Assembly: GCF_040359615.1 (NCBI RefSeq)
Contig: NZ_CP132942.1
Span: 2,852,001 to 2,916,000 of the forward strand
Reading direction: 5' to 3'
Length of the DNA: 64,000 nt
Origin: Tunturibacter psychrotolerans
GTDB taxonomy: Bacteria > Acidobacteriota > Terriglobia > Terriglobales > Acidobacteriaceae
Under the pieces are notes generated by a model. It searched no databases and was not told the origin of the DNA. It saw nothing but the letters and a program-made list of their open reading frames with translations. Position 1 is the first letter of the stretch. Every line of letters starts with the position of its first letter. The position numbers and the translations under genes were made by a program. Below are positions 1 through 9,298 of this stretch, one piece after another.

Positions 1-210
1 CCCTCAAAAGAGGGTGCTGCAGAGATCCTAATGAGGGCTAGGCAAATTTTCATGGGAGATTTATCAATTCTACAGGGTTTCTATTTCCTCCGACCCGCCT
101 AACAGACAACACCTCTACGCAGCACCACATCCGGCGCTCGCTTCGTCGCGGCCACGCGACGGTTCACGCAATAAAGCACTGAAAGTCAACGCTTTGAGGT
201 CATGGAAGTT

Positions 211-3200
211 ATGAAGAAAGCCGTAGTCGCCGCTCTTCTCGTATTTGCCAGCTATACCTGGGCCGCCACCGTGCCAGGTTCGGTCTCCGCAACCGCTCGC
301 GTCACCAGCCAGGTCGATGAGCGCGTCTTGGTGACGCTGGTAGGTAATACCCACCGCGCAGCGCGTGACGCGGCGAATGACAGAGGTGCGGTCGAGGCCA
401 ACTTTGCAATGCCGCACATGCTGTTGCAGTTGAAACGCTCGCCTGAGCAGGAGGCGGCGCTGCAAAAAGTCATGGAGCAGATGCAGACTCCAGGAAGTGC
501 GTCGTATCACTCCTGGATGTCCGAACAGGAGTTCGACGAACAGTACGGTGTCAACCGAGGTGATCTCACCAAGGTCACGACCTGGCTTCAGGGGCACGGA
601 TTCACGATCGGGGGCATCACGCCGGACGGGATGGTGGTGGACTTCTCCGGCACAGCGTCCATGGTCCGCGAGGCCTTCCACACCGACATTCACAGGCTGC
701 AGTTGCCCAACGGCGAGAAACACGTTGCCAACATGTCTGATCCGCAGATTCCGGCCTCGCTCGCGAGTGTGATCGTCGGTCCCACCTCGCTCAGCAACTT
801 TATGCCGCACACCGATCACGTTGCACGCAGCAAAGCGGCGGTGGTAGAGAGTCGAAAAGCAGCGGGCGCGGTGGCCTTCGGGCCAGACTATACGGCCCCC
901 GAAGGCGATAGCACCTACTATCTGTTCACACCTGGTGATGGACAGACGATCTATAACACCACACCCCTGCTGGCTGCAGGTCACACGGGCAAGGGACAGA
1001 CCATCGGCCTCATCGAAGATGAAACCGCATACGATCCGGACGGAACAGGCGTTTCCCCGGACTGGAAGACTTTTGTAAATACCTTCGGATTAGCAAAGTA
1101 TGGCGGAAAGCAGACAACCTCATTTCCCAAGGGTCCGATCTTCTGCGGTCAGCCAGGAGACTACAGCGACGGTACCGACATTGAGGTCGCTCTCGACATC
1201 GAATACGCCACAGCTATGGCGCCTGGAGCGAATGTCGTAGTCGAGGCATGCCAGGATGGTTACAGCACCTTCGGCGGCTTGATTGCACTTGAAAATCTCG
1301 TCTCCGCGGATCAGATCACCGCACCGGTGCTGAGCATGAGCTACGGCTTCTGCGAGGCGGGTAACGGCGCCGCAAATAACGCTGCATTCTCCTACGCCTA
1401 TCAACATGGGGCCGCCCGTGGCGTATCCATCTTTGTGTCGAGCGGTGACGACGGCGCGCGCTCATGCGATGACGGAAACACAGTCTCCTATTACGGGGCG
1501 GGCACAAGCGGCTTCGCGACCACTCCATACAACGTTGCTGTAGGCGGGACCGACTTCGGCGATACCTATGACCACAGCAGAGCGACCTACTGGAACGCAA
1601 CCAATAACTCGGACTACTCGTCGGCAAAGAGCTATATTCCTGAGATCCCGTGGAATGACACTTGTGCAAGCCAGTTGATCTCGAGCTATTTAGGCTTCGG
1701 AACGACCTACGGCCCAAGCGGTTTTTGCGCAAGCCCGCTGGCGGCAACGCTTTCGCCTCAGAACACACTCGAATACATCGACGTGGTGGCAGGCAGTGGA
1801 GGCCCCAGCAGCTGCTTTAGCGGTACGCCCGACATCGGCGGTGTAGCCGATGGAAGCTGCGCGGGTCAGCCCAAACCTTCGTGGCAGAAGGTCTTCGGCA
1901 ACCCGAATGATACCGTGCGCGATATACCGGATGTGTCGCTCTTCGCCTCAAACGGTATATGGGGGCACTACATCGTGATCTGCGCGTCGAATCCTGTAGA
2001 GGCTCAATACGGCACAGCGCCCTGCACTGGCACGCCCGATACCTGGACCGGCGAGGGGGGAACCTCAGCTTCTTCTCCGATGATGGCGGGGATTCAAACT
2101 CTGATCAACGACTACACGAAGGAGCTTGCAGGTAACCCGAACTACCTCTACTACTCACTGGCAAACACTGAGTACGGATCTGCAGGGAGTGCTGCTTGCA
2201 ACTCGACGAAAGGTACAAACGGCACGAGCGGCTGTATCTTTCACGACATCACACGTGGCGATATAGACACGCCCTGCAGCTACTTCGATGCGACCACCGA
2301 CCTTGGCTTCAACTGCTTCGACATCGCCAACGATACCAACATCAACTCTCCGCAAGGCTATCCGATCGGGGTGGGCTCGGTATCAAATACCTCCTTCAAG
2401 CCGACCTACGGCACCAATGTTGGTTGGGATTTCTCGACCGGCATCGGTTCGGTCAATGCCTGGAACCTGGCGCAGGGTTTCGCGCACGCCTACGGCAGTG
2501 CATCGCCCTTCAAGGCGACCGTAACGCTTACCTCAAGCGTCGCCTCCTATGTCTTCGGACATGGACCCGCGAGCATTACTTACAAGGCAACAGTCAGCGG
2601 ATCGGGCACCTACCCCACGGGTACAGTGACTTTCGCGCTCGGGGGCACTACGCTCGGGGCGGCGACCCTCGAGCCGACTGGCGGATGTTCGTCCGGCGGA
2701 AGCTGCACCGAAGTAGCGAGCTACACGTACGTGCCGGGCACGCTAGCTGTAGGAGCTTACTCAATTTCGGCGACCTACTCGTCCACCAATGAGAACTATG
2801 CGTCAGCCACTAAGCAGACGACCCTCCAAGTAATCAAGGCTGGCACGGTAGTCGACGCGACCGCGTTGACCGTGTCACCCACGACATTGGCAGCAGGTTC
2901 TTCCAAGGTTACTTTTGCTGCAAAGGTCTCGAGTGCAACAGGTACGCCCGATGGTACGGTCACCTTCACATCAAGTGGGGTTTCGAAGGGAACCTGCACG
3001 CTCGCCAAGGGAGCATGCTCGATCAGCCTAGCAACTGCCGCGTATGCGGCGGGCACTTACTCAGTGGTTGCTGTGTACAGCGGTTCCGCCACCTATGAGT
3101 CTTCGGTTTCGGCGACGGAACAACTGATCATCACTAAGGCGGCAACCGCCACTGTTTCGAGCGGTACAAGCTCCGTAGAAGCGGGCGGCACGGTCACTCT

Positions 3201-3762
3201 AGTTGCAAATGTGGCCCGTCCTGCAGGCTACACAGGCGTCCCAACAGGAACGGTGCACTTCTACTCCAGCACTCTGTTGCAAAGCGCACAGGGTGTAGCG
3301 ACGCTAGACAGTACGGGCAAGGCCGTCTACGAGCAAGTGCTAACCGGTGTTCCTGCGGGAACCTACAGCGTAGTCGCCAAGTATGCAGGAGATGGTTCGG
3401 ATGCCGCCTCCAATTCTTCGACGCTCACTGTAATTGTGACCAAGGCGCTGACGGAGGTAACCCTCACCTCCAGCGCTAATCCAGTCGCCGAAGGCTCTCC
3501 GGTATCTATCACGGCGGTCGTCACACACGCTTGCTGCTCGACAGTGCCTCCGTCAGGTACGGTCGCGTTCCTCCTTGGTACCAAGTCACTCGGAACTCTT
3601 AGCCTGAGCTCCGGCAGCGCAGTGCTCTCCGTAAAGACCGCTGGCCTTACACCGGGAACTTACAGTGTGGTCGCGAACTACAGCGGCGACGCCACCAACC
3701 AGCCGTCTACAAGGACCTTCACCCTCACTATCGCCGCACCCGCTACCGCCGCGACGCGATAA
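211..3762 (+). CDS. S53 family serine-carboxyl peptidase (sedolisin/kumamolisin-like) with C-terminal Ig-like repeats
   Basis: Predicted secreted endopeptidase of the acid-acting S53 family. Residues 1-20 form a signal peptide; roughly 60-200 are an activation prodomain with the usual SPEQ and SASYHSWM stretches; the catalytic domain runs from about 225 to 765. The family triad is visible as E325 and D329 (EVALD) and S619 (GGTSASSP). The stretch with HDITRGD near residue 675 resembles the family calcium-binding region. About four Ig-like modules (PTGTVTF...AGTYSVVAVYSG pattern) fill residues 770-1183 and probably mediate surface or substrate binding. An ATG at 202 is also in frame, but GAGG at 196-199 is well placed only for 211. 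It is the first of three same-strand genes for large secreted proteins. Function is assigned by family motifs; the substrate is unknown. Confidence 0.9.
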   Translation: MKKAVVAALLVFASYTWAATVPGSVSATARVTSQVDERVLVTLVGNTHRAARDAANDRGAVEANFAMPHMLLQLKRSPEQEAALQKVMEQMQTPGSASYHSWMSEQEFDEQYGVNRGDLTKVTTWLQGHGFTIGGITPDGMVVDFSGTASMVREAFHTDIHRLQLPNGEKHVANMSDPQIPASLASVIVGPTSLSNFMPHTDHVARSKAAVVESRKAAGAVAFGPDYTAPEGDSTYYLFTPGDGQTIYNTTPLLAAGHTGKGQTIGLIEDETAYDPDGTGVSPDWKTFVNTFGLAKYGGKQTTSFPKGPIFCGQPGDYSDGTDIEVALDIEYATAMAPGANVVVEACQDGYSTFGGLIALENLVSADQITAPVLSMSYGFCEAGNGAANNAAFSYAYQHGAARGVSIFVSSGDDGARSCDDGNTVSYYGAGTSGFATTPYNVAVGGTDFGDTYDHSRATYWNATNNSDYSSAKSYIPEIPWNDTCASQLISSYLGFGTTYGPSGFCASPLAATLSPQNTLEYIDVVAGSGGPSSCFSGTPDIGGVADGSCAGQPKPSWQKVFGNPNDTVRDIPDVSLFASNGIWGHYIVICASNPVEAQYGTAPCTGTPDTWTGEGGTSASSPMMAGIQTLINDYTKELAGNPNYLYYSLANTEYGSAGSAACNSTKGTNGTSGCIFHDITRGDIDTPCSYFDATTDLGFNCFDIANDTNINSPQGYPIGVGSVSNTSFKPTYGTNVGWDFSTGIGSVNAWNLAQGFAHAYGSASPFKATVTLTSSVASYVFGHGPASITYKATVSGSGTYPTGTVTFALGGTTLGAATLEPTGGCSSGGSCTEVASYTYVPGTLAVGAYSISATYSSTNENYASATKQTTLQVIKAGTVVDATALTVSPTTLAAGSSKVTFAAKVSSATGTPDGTVTFTSSGVSKGTCTLAKGACSISLATAAYAAGTYSVVAVYSGSATYESSVSATEQLIITKAATATVSSGTSSVEAGGTVTLVANVARPAGYTGVPTGTVHFYSSTLLQSAQGVATLDSTGKAVYEQVLTGVPAGTYSVVAKYAGDGSDAASNSSTLTVIVTKALTEVTLTSSANPVAEGSPVSITAVVTHACCSTVPPSGTVAFLLGTKSLGTLSLSSGSAVLSVKTAGLTPGTYSVVANYSGDATNQPSTRTFTLTIAAPATAATR

Positions 3763-3815
3763 GGATGAGTGATTAAAACATCGGCATTACCGCAGTATCT
3801 CGGGGGTTTCGAAAG

Positions 3816-6227
3816 ATGATTCGTCGACTGATCCAAGCCACTACCGCCGCCACCATCATGGCCGCATCTGCCTTGCCTGCCGCGGCGCTGCAGAGCAAGC
3901 CGGAAGCATTCTCCTCTGCCTACACCCAGCCTGCCATCGTGGATGTCTTCAGCTTTGAAGGAGCCTATCACTGCGGTGGAAGCTGCGCGCCGGACGGCGA
4001 AGGCTCTTCCAACAGCCTCATGCTCGCCAGCGACGGGAACTTCTACGGCGCGACCGTGTCGGGCGGAACGCTGATGAACGGAGTCTTGTTCAAGCTGACT
4101 CCCGATGGCACCTACACCGACATCCATAACTTCGGGTTTACGCCCGACGGCGCGACCGTAGTCACCTCGCTCATGGAAGCCTTCGATGGAAACCTGTACG
4201 GAGTAACTGATTCGGGGGGCGCTAATTATCGCGGCACGATCTTCCAGTACAACCTCTCCACGGGAGTTTTCACAACGGTCTACAACTTTGTCGTCGGTGG
4301 CGGCTCCTACAGTCAACTGATCGATGATGGTAAAGGCCATCTGTATGGAAGCACCTCAGACGACGGACTGTACGGCCTTGGGAATATCTTCTCGTGGAAC
4401 TACAAGACCAACTCCTATACCGATATCTACGACTTCACCAATGGCGTCGATGGAAAGCTCCCCTGGGGCGGTATCCTCGTTGCGAGCGACGGCAGAATAT
4501 ACGGCACCTCGCGCTTCGGTGGCCCAACGGATCACACCGGTACAGGTTTCGGCGATGGCGTGGCCTGGTCTATGGACGTCCAGGGAACCGACTTCAAGGT
4601 GATCCATAACTTCGGTGCAAGTGCCACCGACGGGTATTCTCCGGTGCAGGGATTTGTCGAAGGCCCCGACCATGCGCTTTATAGCACCACTCTCTACGGG
4701 GGCAAGGACTGCTCGGCGAACAACAACAGCAACGGATGCGGCACGCTATATAAGGTCACGCCAAATGGAGCCGACCCCACCTACACGCAGGTCTACGCCT
4801 TTAGCCTCAGCGCCGGTCAGGGTGTGAATCCACAGCACGGTTCCCCGACACTTGGCGGTGACGGAAAACTCTACGTGGTCGGCCCGCAGGGAGGGCCTAC
4901 TGATTACGGTCAGTTGATGGCTTTCACAACTGCAGGCGTTTATACCGACGTACATGACTTCGCCGTAGTCGGAGCCAGCGATACCTCCGGCATTCCCTCT
5001 GCCGCGGTGCTGGAGGACCAACTCGGCAACCTCTGGGGTGGCACCATCATTGGCGGCGAACACCAGAACGGTGACATCTTCAAGATCGAAGCCGGCATTG
5101 CTCCTGCTATAACGCTGACTGCAAGCACAACGACTTCAGACGTTGATCAGACGGTCAAGCTCACATGGGGCGTGACGAACGCCTTCAGTGATTCAGCGAA
5201 GATATGCTTCGCCTCGAGCTCTGATGGCAGCTTCGTCGGTCCGAAGTCGATCACCGGAAACATAACGGTTGAGCCGGCTAAGTCGGGAACGATCCTCTAC
5301 GCACTCACCTGCGGCGGCTCGCAGACGGCAACTGCGACAGTAGACGTCTTGCCGAAGATTGTGACGACGACAACAATCACCTCTGCGCCAACGAGTCTGG
5401 TTTATGGACAGACGGGGGCGATTGACGTCTCGGTTGCAACTCCATCCGGAGAGGTTTCAGGCAATGTTGATCTCGTCTCTGGAGGGAAAACAATTGCTAC
5501 AGCAGAAGTAACAAATGGTGTCGCGCACATCTCATTCGCGACCGCCAAGCTCACCGCGGCCAACTACAGTGTTCAGGCGAGTTACGAAGGAAATCAGAAG
5601 TATGCCGCTTCGATCTCAAAGGCTGCGAAGATCGCGGTTACGAAGGCCACGCCTGTCGTCAAATTCACTCTAACCCCCGCCAAGCTGGCTGATGGCGAGC
5701 CAGCCACTCTAATGGTCTCCGTGACCAACGGAGCTGGAACTCCGAGCGGCTCTGTCGTCTTCTCCATTGCAAACCAAACCATCACCAGCGCGGTGCTCAG
5801 CTCCGGTTCAGCTCTCGTCTCGATTGACACGAGCAAATATGCAGCCGGGACCTATGCAGTGACCGCTAAGTATGAAGGGGATGTCAACGACACGACAGCG
5901 TCTGCCGCGCAAACGATGACCATCGCCAAGGACAGCACCATCGCAACGCTGGGAATTGCATCGTCGGTCGTAGTGGGCAACCAGCTGGTAGCGAACATTG
6001 CTGTGACGAAGCCAAACATACCGGGTACCCCAACCGGTACGGTGCAGCTGCTGAGAAACGGACAGGTCGTCGCTAGCGCAACCTTATCCGGTGGTAAGGC
6101 GGTCATCAAGAGTTCAACCGTGGGAGTGTCTGCAGGAACGTATTCTTACAGCGCTGCCTACCTGGGGGATACGCAAAATGCGGCGTCGTCCTCCCCTCGC
6201 GAAACTGTCACCGTAACTACGAAATAA
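3816..6227 (+). CDS. Secreted GloVer-repeat protein with Ig-like domains (paralogue 1)
   Basis: 803-residue exported protein of no known biochemical role. An N-terminal signal peptide (about residues 1-25, ending in an Ala-rich PAAA region) is followed by GloVer-type repeats to about residue 430. Units carry a DGN(L/F)YG(A/V)T..GG core then a segment like VLFKLTPDGTYTDIHNF, the pattern of the TIGR03803 GloVer tandem-repeat family, probably a beta-propeller. Residues 435-515 form a cysteine-containing beta domain, and about 520-803 hold three Ig-like modules. It starts 53 bases after the S53 protease gene and has the same repeat style as the following gene, so the three may be co-transcribed. 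The repeats suggest a cell-surface or extracellular binding protein; this is inference. Confidence 0.85.
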   Translation: MIRRLIQATTAATIMAASALPAAALQSKPEAFSSAYTQPAIVDVFSFEGAYHCGGSCAPDGEGSSNSLMLASDGNFYGATVSGGTLMNGVLFKLTPDGTYTDIHNFGFTPDGATVVTSLMEAFDGNLYGVTDSGGANYRGTIFQYNLSTGVFTTVYNFVVGGGSYSQLIDDGKGHLYGSTSDDGLYGLGNIFSWNYKTNSYTDIYDFTNGVDGKLPWGGILVASDGRIYGTSRFGGPTDHTGTGFGDGVAWSMDVQGTDFKVIHNFGASATDGYSPVQGFVEGPDHALYSTTLYGGKDCSANNNSNGCGTLYKVTPNGADPTYTQVYAFSLSAGQGVNPQHGSPTLGGDGKLYVVGPQGGPTDYGQLMAFTTAGVYTDVHDFAVVGASDTSGIPSAAVLEDQLGNLWGGTIIGGEHQNGDIFKIEAGIAPAITLTASTTTSDVDQTVKLTWGVTNAFSDSAKICFASSSDGSFVGPKSITGNITVEPAKSGTILYALTCGGSQTATATVDVLPKIVTTTTITSAPTSLVYGQTGAIDVSVATPSGEVSGNVDLVSGGKTIATAEVTNGVAHISFATAKLTAANYSVQASYEGNQKYAASISKAAKIAVTKATPVVKFTLTPAKLADGEPATLMVSVTNGAGTPSGSVVFSIANQTITSAVLSSGSALVSIDTSKYAAGTYAVTAKYEGDVNDTTASAAQTMTIAKDSTIATLGIASSVVVGNQLVANIAVTKPNIPGTPTGTVQLLRNGQVVASATLSGGKAVIKSSTVGVSAGTYSYSAAYLGDTQNAASSSPRETVTVTTK

Positions 6228-6236
6228 AACCTGGGC

Positions 6237-6273
6237 AAACGCGGGCGCAAAGTAACGCACAGCGACCGCGTTT
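6237..6273 (+). terminator. Possible weak intrinsic terminator or attenuator between the two GloVer genes
   Basis: Just after the paralogue 1 stop codon, AAACGCGG (6237-6244) is repeated inverted as CCGCGTTT (6266-6273), followed by TTCCTTTC. The loop is long (21 bases) and the T run is short, so termination would be partial at best. Confidence 0.35.
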
Positions 6274-6296
6274 TCCTTTCCAGAAGATGACAGGGG

Positions 6297-8792
6297 ATGG
6301 TGAAACGTATGAAGCAGGTTCCGGTCCTAGTACTCGCCCTAATTGCAGCGGCTCTGCCGTCTGCCGCTCAATCGAACCAGGCAGTCAAAGAGAAGCTCGC
6401 GGAGGGTGTGGCCGGTCTTATCCCGGGCGCGCGCCATCTCGCACCTCCGGCAAACATGCCGGTTAAGCCTCAAGCGGCAGTAGCAAACACTCCTACGCTG
6501 CAGATTTCGAGCGGGGTCAGTCCTGCAGTGCTCCATACTTTTAACGTACCCACGAGCCTGGACGGCCAAGGTCCAGATGGGCCTGTCATGTTCGCCAGCG
6601 ACGGCAAGCTATACAGCACCACGACGGCAGGCGGGAAAAATGGCTGTGGCACCATCTTTAGCTTCGATCCGGCGACGCAGGTCTACGTTACGCTTTACAG
6701 TTTGGACTGCGACAAGGATGGGACTGTTCCGGTAAGCGGGTTGATTCAAGCCGCAGACGGTTACCTGTACGGAACAACAATCGGATTCGGTCCCGCTGCG
6801 ACCGAAGTTCCAGGCGGAGGCATCTTTCGTTACAACATCTCCACCGGGGTCTTTACGTCTCTCTATCGCTTTCAGCACGGCGGAACGCCGTATGGTGACA
6901 TGATCGACGACGGCCACGGAACGCTCTACGGAACAACATTTTCCGATGGTGTCTACAAAGACGGCAGCGTTTGGAGCTGGAACTACACGAAGAACACCTT
7001 CAAGACGCTTTACTCATTCACGGGAGAGCAGGACGGCGCCGGTGTGACGGGCGGTCTCGTCCTTGCCAGCGACGGCCGCCTCTACGGGACCGCGGCTTAC
7101 GGCGGAACGTTCGGATGGGGAACAGCGTTTGTGCTGAACATCGACGGCACCGGCTTCAAAGCCTTCTACAACTTCACAAATTTCTACTCGGCTCTGGATG
7201 GATCCTCTCCATCGGCAGACTTAGTGGAAGCCCAGGACGGAAACTTATACGGAACGTCATGCTGCGGCGGTGAGCTCAGTCTTCAGGGTGCATTCTTCCG
7301 AATCACACCGAACGGCGCGGAATCCACGTTGACCCCGCTTGCGGCTCTCGGCCAATCGGTTTACCCATATGTGTTTGTTGAGGGCGGCGATGTGGACCTT
7401 GGTCGTCCCTTGATCGCAGGTGACGGCTACATTTACCTCACGCCGTCGTATGGTGGCAGCAACCCCGGCGGCACAGCGCTCCAGATGGATACCTTCGGGA
7501 ATGCAAACAGAATCTACAGCTTTGAAAACCCATACGACGATTTCGCCATCAGCCCGTACGGAGTGATGGAAGGGCAGGATGGCAACCTCTATGGAGCCAC
7601 CTACTCGAGTGGGTTCGCCTCAGGAATTCTCTACGAGCTGAACACTGGTCTCCCACCCGCTATCACGTTGGCCGCGAGCACCTCCTCGGCTTACGTCGGT
7701 GTGCCACTCTCCCTCGCGTGGTCGGTAAACAATGCGTTTAGCAACAACGCGGCCGTATGCTTGGTCCGCAGCACTGACGGCACCTTCGGAGGGAACGGAG
7801 CCGCTGGACTACGTCCAATCGTTGGAAATGAGAGTGTTACTCCAGTAGGCAGCGGCAGCGTGACCTATTCGTTCACCTGCGGCGGAGTCGAATCAGCGAC
7901 CACAACCGTCCAGGTGAACAAAGTGGCAACAGTCACCACTATCGAAAGCGCTCCGACTACGATTCAGCAAGGGCAGACAGCAAAGATATCTGTGGCGGTT
8001 GCCGCGCACGTCGGCACCAATCTCCCCGTAGGAAGCGTGAGTCTGATCGTCGGCAGTCAGACACTCTCAACCGCAACGCTCTCTAATGGAAAAGCAACGT
8101 TCTCGTTGCCAACCACCACCATAGCTCCGGGCGTCTACCAGGTGCACGTGACCTACGGCGGCTCCACTGCCTTCGTCAACTCAGTCTCCGCCAATGCCAA
8201 GTTGGATATCAAAGTCGTCCCAGCCATCACATTCCGGGCCAGTCCAACTACGACGACACAGGGTCTGGATTCGACCTTCAGTGTTTTGCTCGGCAAAACG
8301 GGAGCTCCGAGTCCGACCGGAACTGTAACGTTCAGCAGCCCTACTTATAAGTTTGGAAGCACATCTGTCAGCAGTGGCATGGCCAGCTTTGTCGCGAACT
8401 TCGGCAAGATTTCCGCCGGCACTTACGTGGTGACTGCCGCCTACAGCGGCGACAACTACAACGAGGCAATCAGCGCTACGCAGACCATCAAGATTACTAA
8501 GGCCACAACCACCACGAGCCTCACCGGGCCGACAACCATCAATGCGGGGTCATCCGGAAGCTATAAGATCTCCGTTGCCCGACCAAACCTGCCCGGCACC
8601 GCGACGGGGAAGGTGAGGCTGTTATTCGGCACGGCTTCCATCGGTTCTGCCGAACTCTCAGGGGGTGTGGCAACTCTTACGGTTCCGTCTACGGTAGTGA
8701 AAGCGGGAACGTATCAGGTCACTGCTCAATACTCCGGCGACGAGAACAATACGCCATCCAATTCTCTCCCCGTTGCGGTCACGGTTCGCTGA
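6297..8792 (+). CDS. Secreted GloVer-repeat protein with Ig-like domains (paralogue 2)
   Basis: 831-residue exported paralogue of the preceding gene with the same architecture. The signal peptide includes MKQVPVLVLALIAAALPSA. GloVer repeats occupy about residues 85-460 (units with DGKLYSTT, DGYLYGTT, DGRLYGTA, DGNLYGTS and DGNLYGAT cores), then the same cysteine-containing domain, then three Ig-like modules to the C terminus. Possible starts are ATG 6297, GTG 6300 and ATG 6309; AGGGG at 6292-6296 is too close to 6297 and about right for 6309, so the first four residues may not be translated. Length and domain order match paralogue 1, consistent with a tandem gene duplication. Biochemical function is unknown. 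Confidence 0.85.
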   Translation: MVKRMKQVPVLVLALIAAALPSAAQSNQAVKEKLAEGVAGLIPGARHLAPPANMPVKPQAAVANTPTLQISSGVSPAVLHTFNVPTSLDGQGPDGPVMFASDGKLYSTTTAGGKNGCGTIFSFDPATQVYVTLYSLDCDKDGTVPVSGLIQAADGYLYGTTIGFGPAATEVPGGGIFRYNISTGVFTSLYRFQHGGTPYGDMIDDGHGTLYGTTFSDGVYKDGSVWSWNYTKNTFKTLYSFTGEQDGAGVTGGLVLASDGRLYGTAAYGGTFGWGTAFVLNIDGTGFKAFYNFTNFYSALDGSSPSADLVEAQDGNLYGTSCCGGELSLQGAFFRITPNGAESTLTPLAALGQSVYPYVFVEGGDVDLGRPLIAGDGYIYLTPSYGGSNPGGTALQMDTFGNANRIYSFENPYDDFAISPYGVMEGQDGNLYGATYSSGFASGILYELNTGLPPAITLAASTSSAYVGVPLSLAWSVNNAFSNNAAVCLVRSTDGTFGGNGAAGLRPIVGNESVTPVGSGSVTYSFTCGGVESATTTVQVNKVATVTTIESAPTTIQQGQTAKISVAVAAHVGTNLPVGSVSLIVGSQTLSTATLSNGKATFSLPTTTIAPGVYQVHVTYGGSTAFVNSVSANAKLDIKVVPAITFRASPTTTTQGLDSTFSVLLGKTGAPSPTGTVTFSSPTYKFGSTSVSSGMASFVANFGKISAGTYVVTAAYSGDNYNEAISATQTIKITKATTTTSLTGPTTINAGSSGSYKISVARPNLPGTATGKVRLLFGTASIGSAELSGGVATLTVPSTVVKAGTYQVTAQYSGDENNTPSNSLPVAVTVR

Positions 8793-8921
8793 CCACGGCG
8801 CGGTGTTGATTAGAGGTAGCGAAGCAGGGAATGGCTACCACGTCATTAGATAGCTATGCTAACTAGCGAAGGCTCATGGAGCATTAGGAACTCTCGTTGT
8901 GAATCGGACGGTCGCTCTCAA

Positions 8922-8963
8922 CTTGCTCCGCACCACAACTAGTCGGCTGTGGTGCGGAGCAAG
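8922..8963. repeat. Perfect 16-bp inverted repeat, 10-base loop
   Basis: CTTGCTCCGCACCACA (8922-8937) is followed, after the loop ACTAGTCGGC, by its exact reverse complement (8948-8963). There is no T tract on either side, so an ordinary intrinsic terminator is unlikely. It could be an mRNA 3' stabiliser for the upstream GloVer gene, a protein-binding site or a remnant of a mobile element. No second copy was noticed in the window. Confidence 0.8.
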
Positions 8964-8980
8964 ACGATTGAACTCATTTA

Positions 8981-9277
8981 TTGAATGTTCAGGCTCCAAT
9001 TCTGCGGCGCTTGGCCGTTTGCTGTATCGAGCCACATCCGCAGTCCCTGCGAACCTTTGGAAACGGCGGCGCTCAAACTTCCCGGAGTTATGAGTATGAC
9101 CAGCATGACGGAGCACTAGACTTCCGTCTTCCCGTCGCGTGCAAAGACCAAAGCGTGCTGGTTGGGCTTATCGAGACCCTGCGGTCAAAAGCCGGCGTAC
9201 AGGAGATCAGCACTTCAATCTTCCTGGGAGAGATCACTCGATGGGCCCTGAAGAACCTGCCCAGCGAGCGGTCGTAA
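8981..9277 (+). CDS. Doubtful small protein, possibly a gene remnant
   Basis: An open frame beginning at TTG 8981 ends at 9277 (98 residues). The last 60 residues (from about YDQHDGALDF through VLVGLIETLRSK to WALKNLP) have a balanced, protein-like composition with plausible helix and strand segments, whereas the first 35 are Arg/Cys-rich and look non-coding. No ribosome binding site is evident at the TTG, and the ATG at 9090 is out of frame. It may be the tail of a decayed gene. No family was recognised. Confidence 0.25.
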   Translation: MNVQAPILRRLAVCCIEPHPQSLRTFGNGGAQTSRSYEYDQHDGALDFRLPVACKDQSVLVGLIETLRSKAGVQEISTSIFLGEITRWALKNLPSERS

Positions 9278-9298
9278 CAACCAACGCACGTCTCAGCT

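Larger units (their letters stand above)
8793..9298. other. 506-base gap holding a perfect hairpin and one doubtful short frame
   Basis: This stretch separates the secreted-protein array from the convergent minus-strand lipoprotein gene. It contains a perfect inverted repeat (8922-8963, listed separately) and a short open frame ending at 9277 (listed separately). No convincing T-rich terminator, tRNA or insertion-sequence end was seen. Confidence 0.6.

Noticed and set aside
115..984. Minus-strand open frame of 289 codons near the window start
   Set aside because: It lies antisense to the S53 protease prodomain and catalytic domain, has no ribosome binding site and has an amino-acid composition typical of shadow frames in GC-rich DNA.
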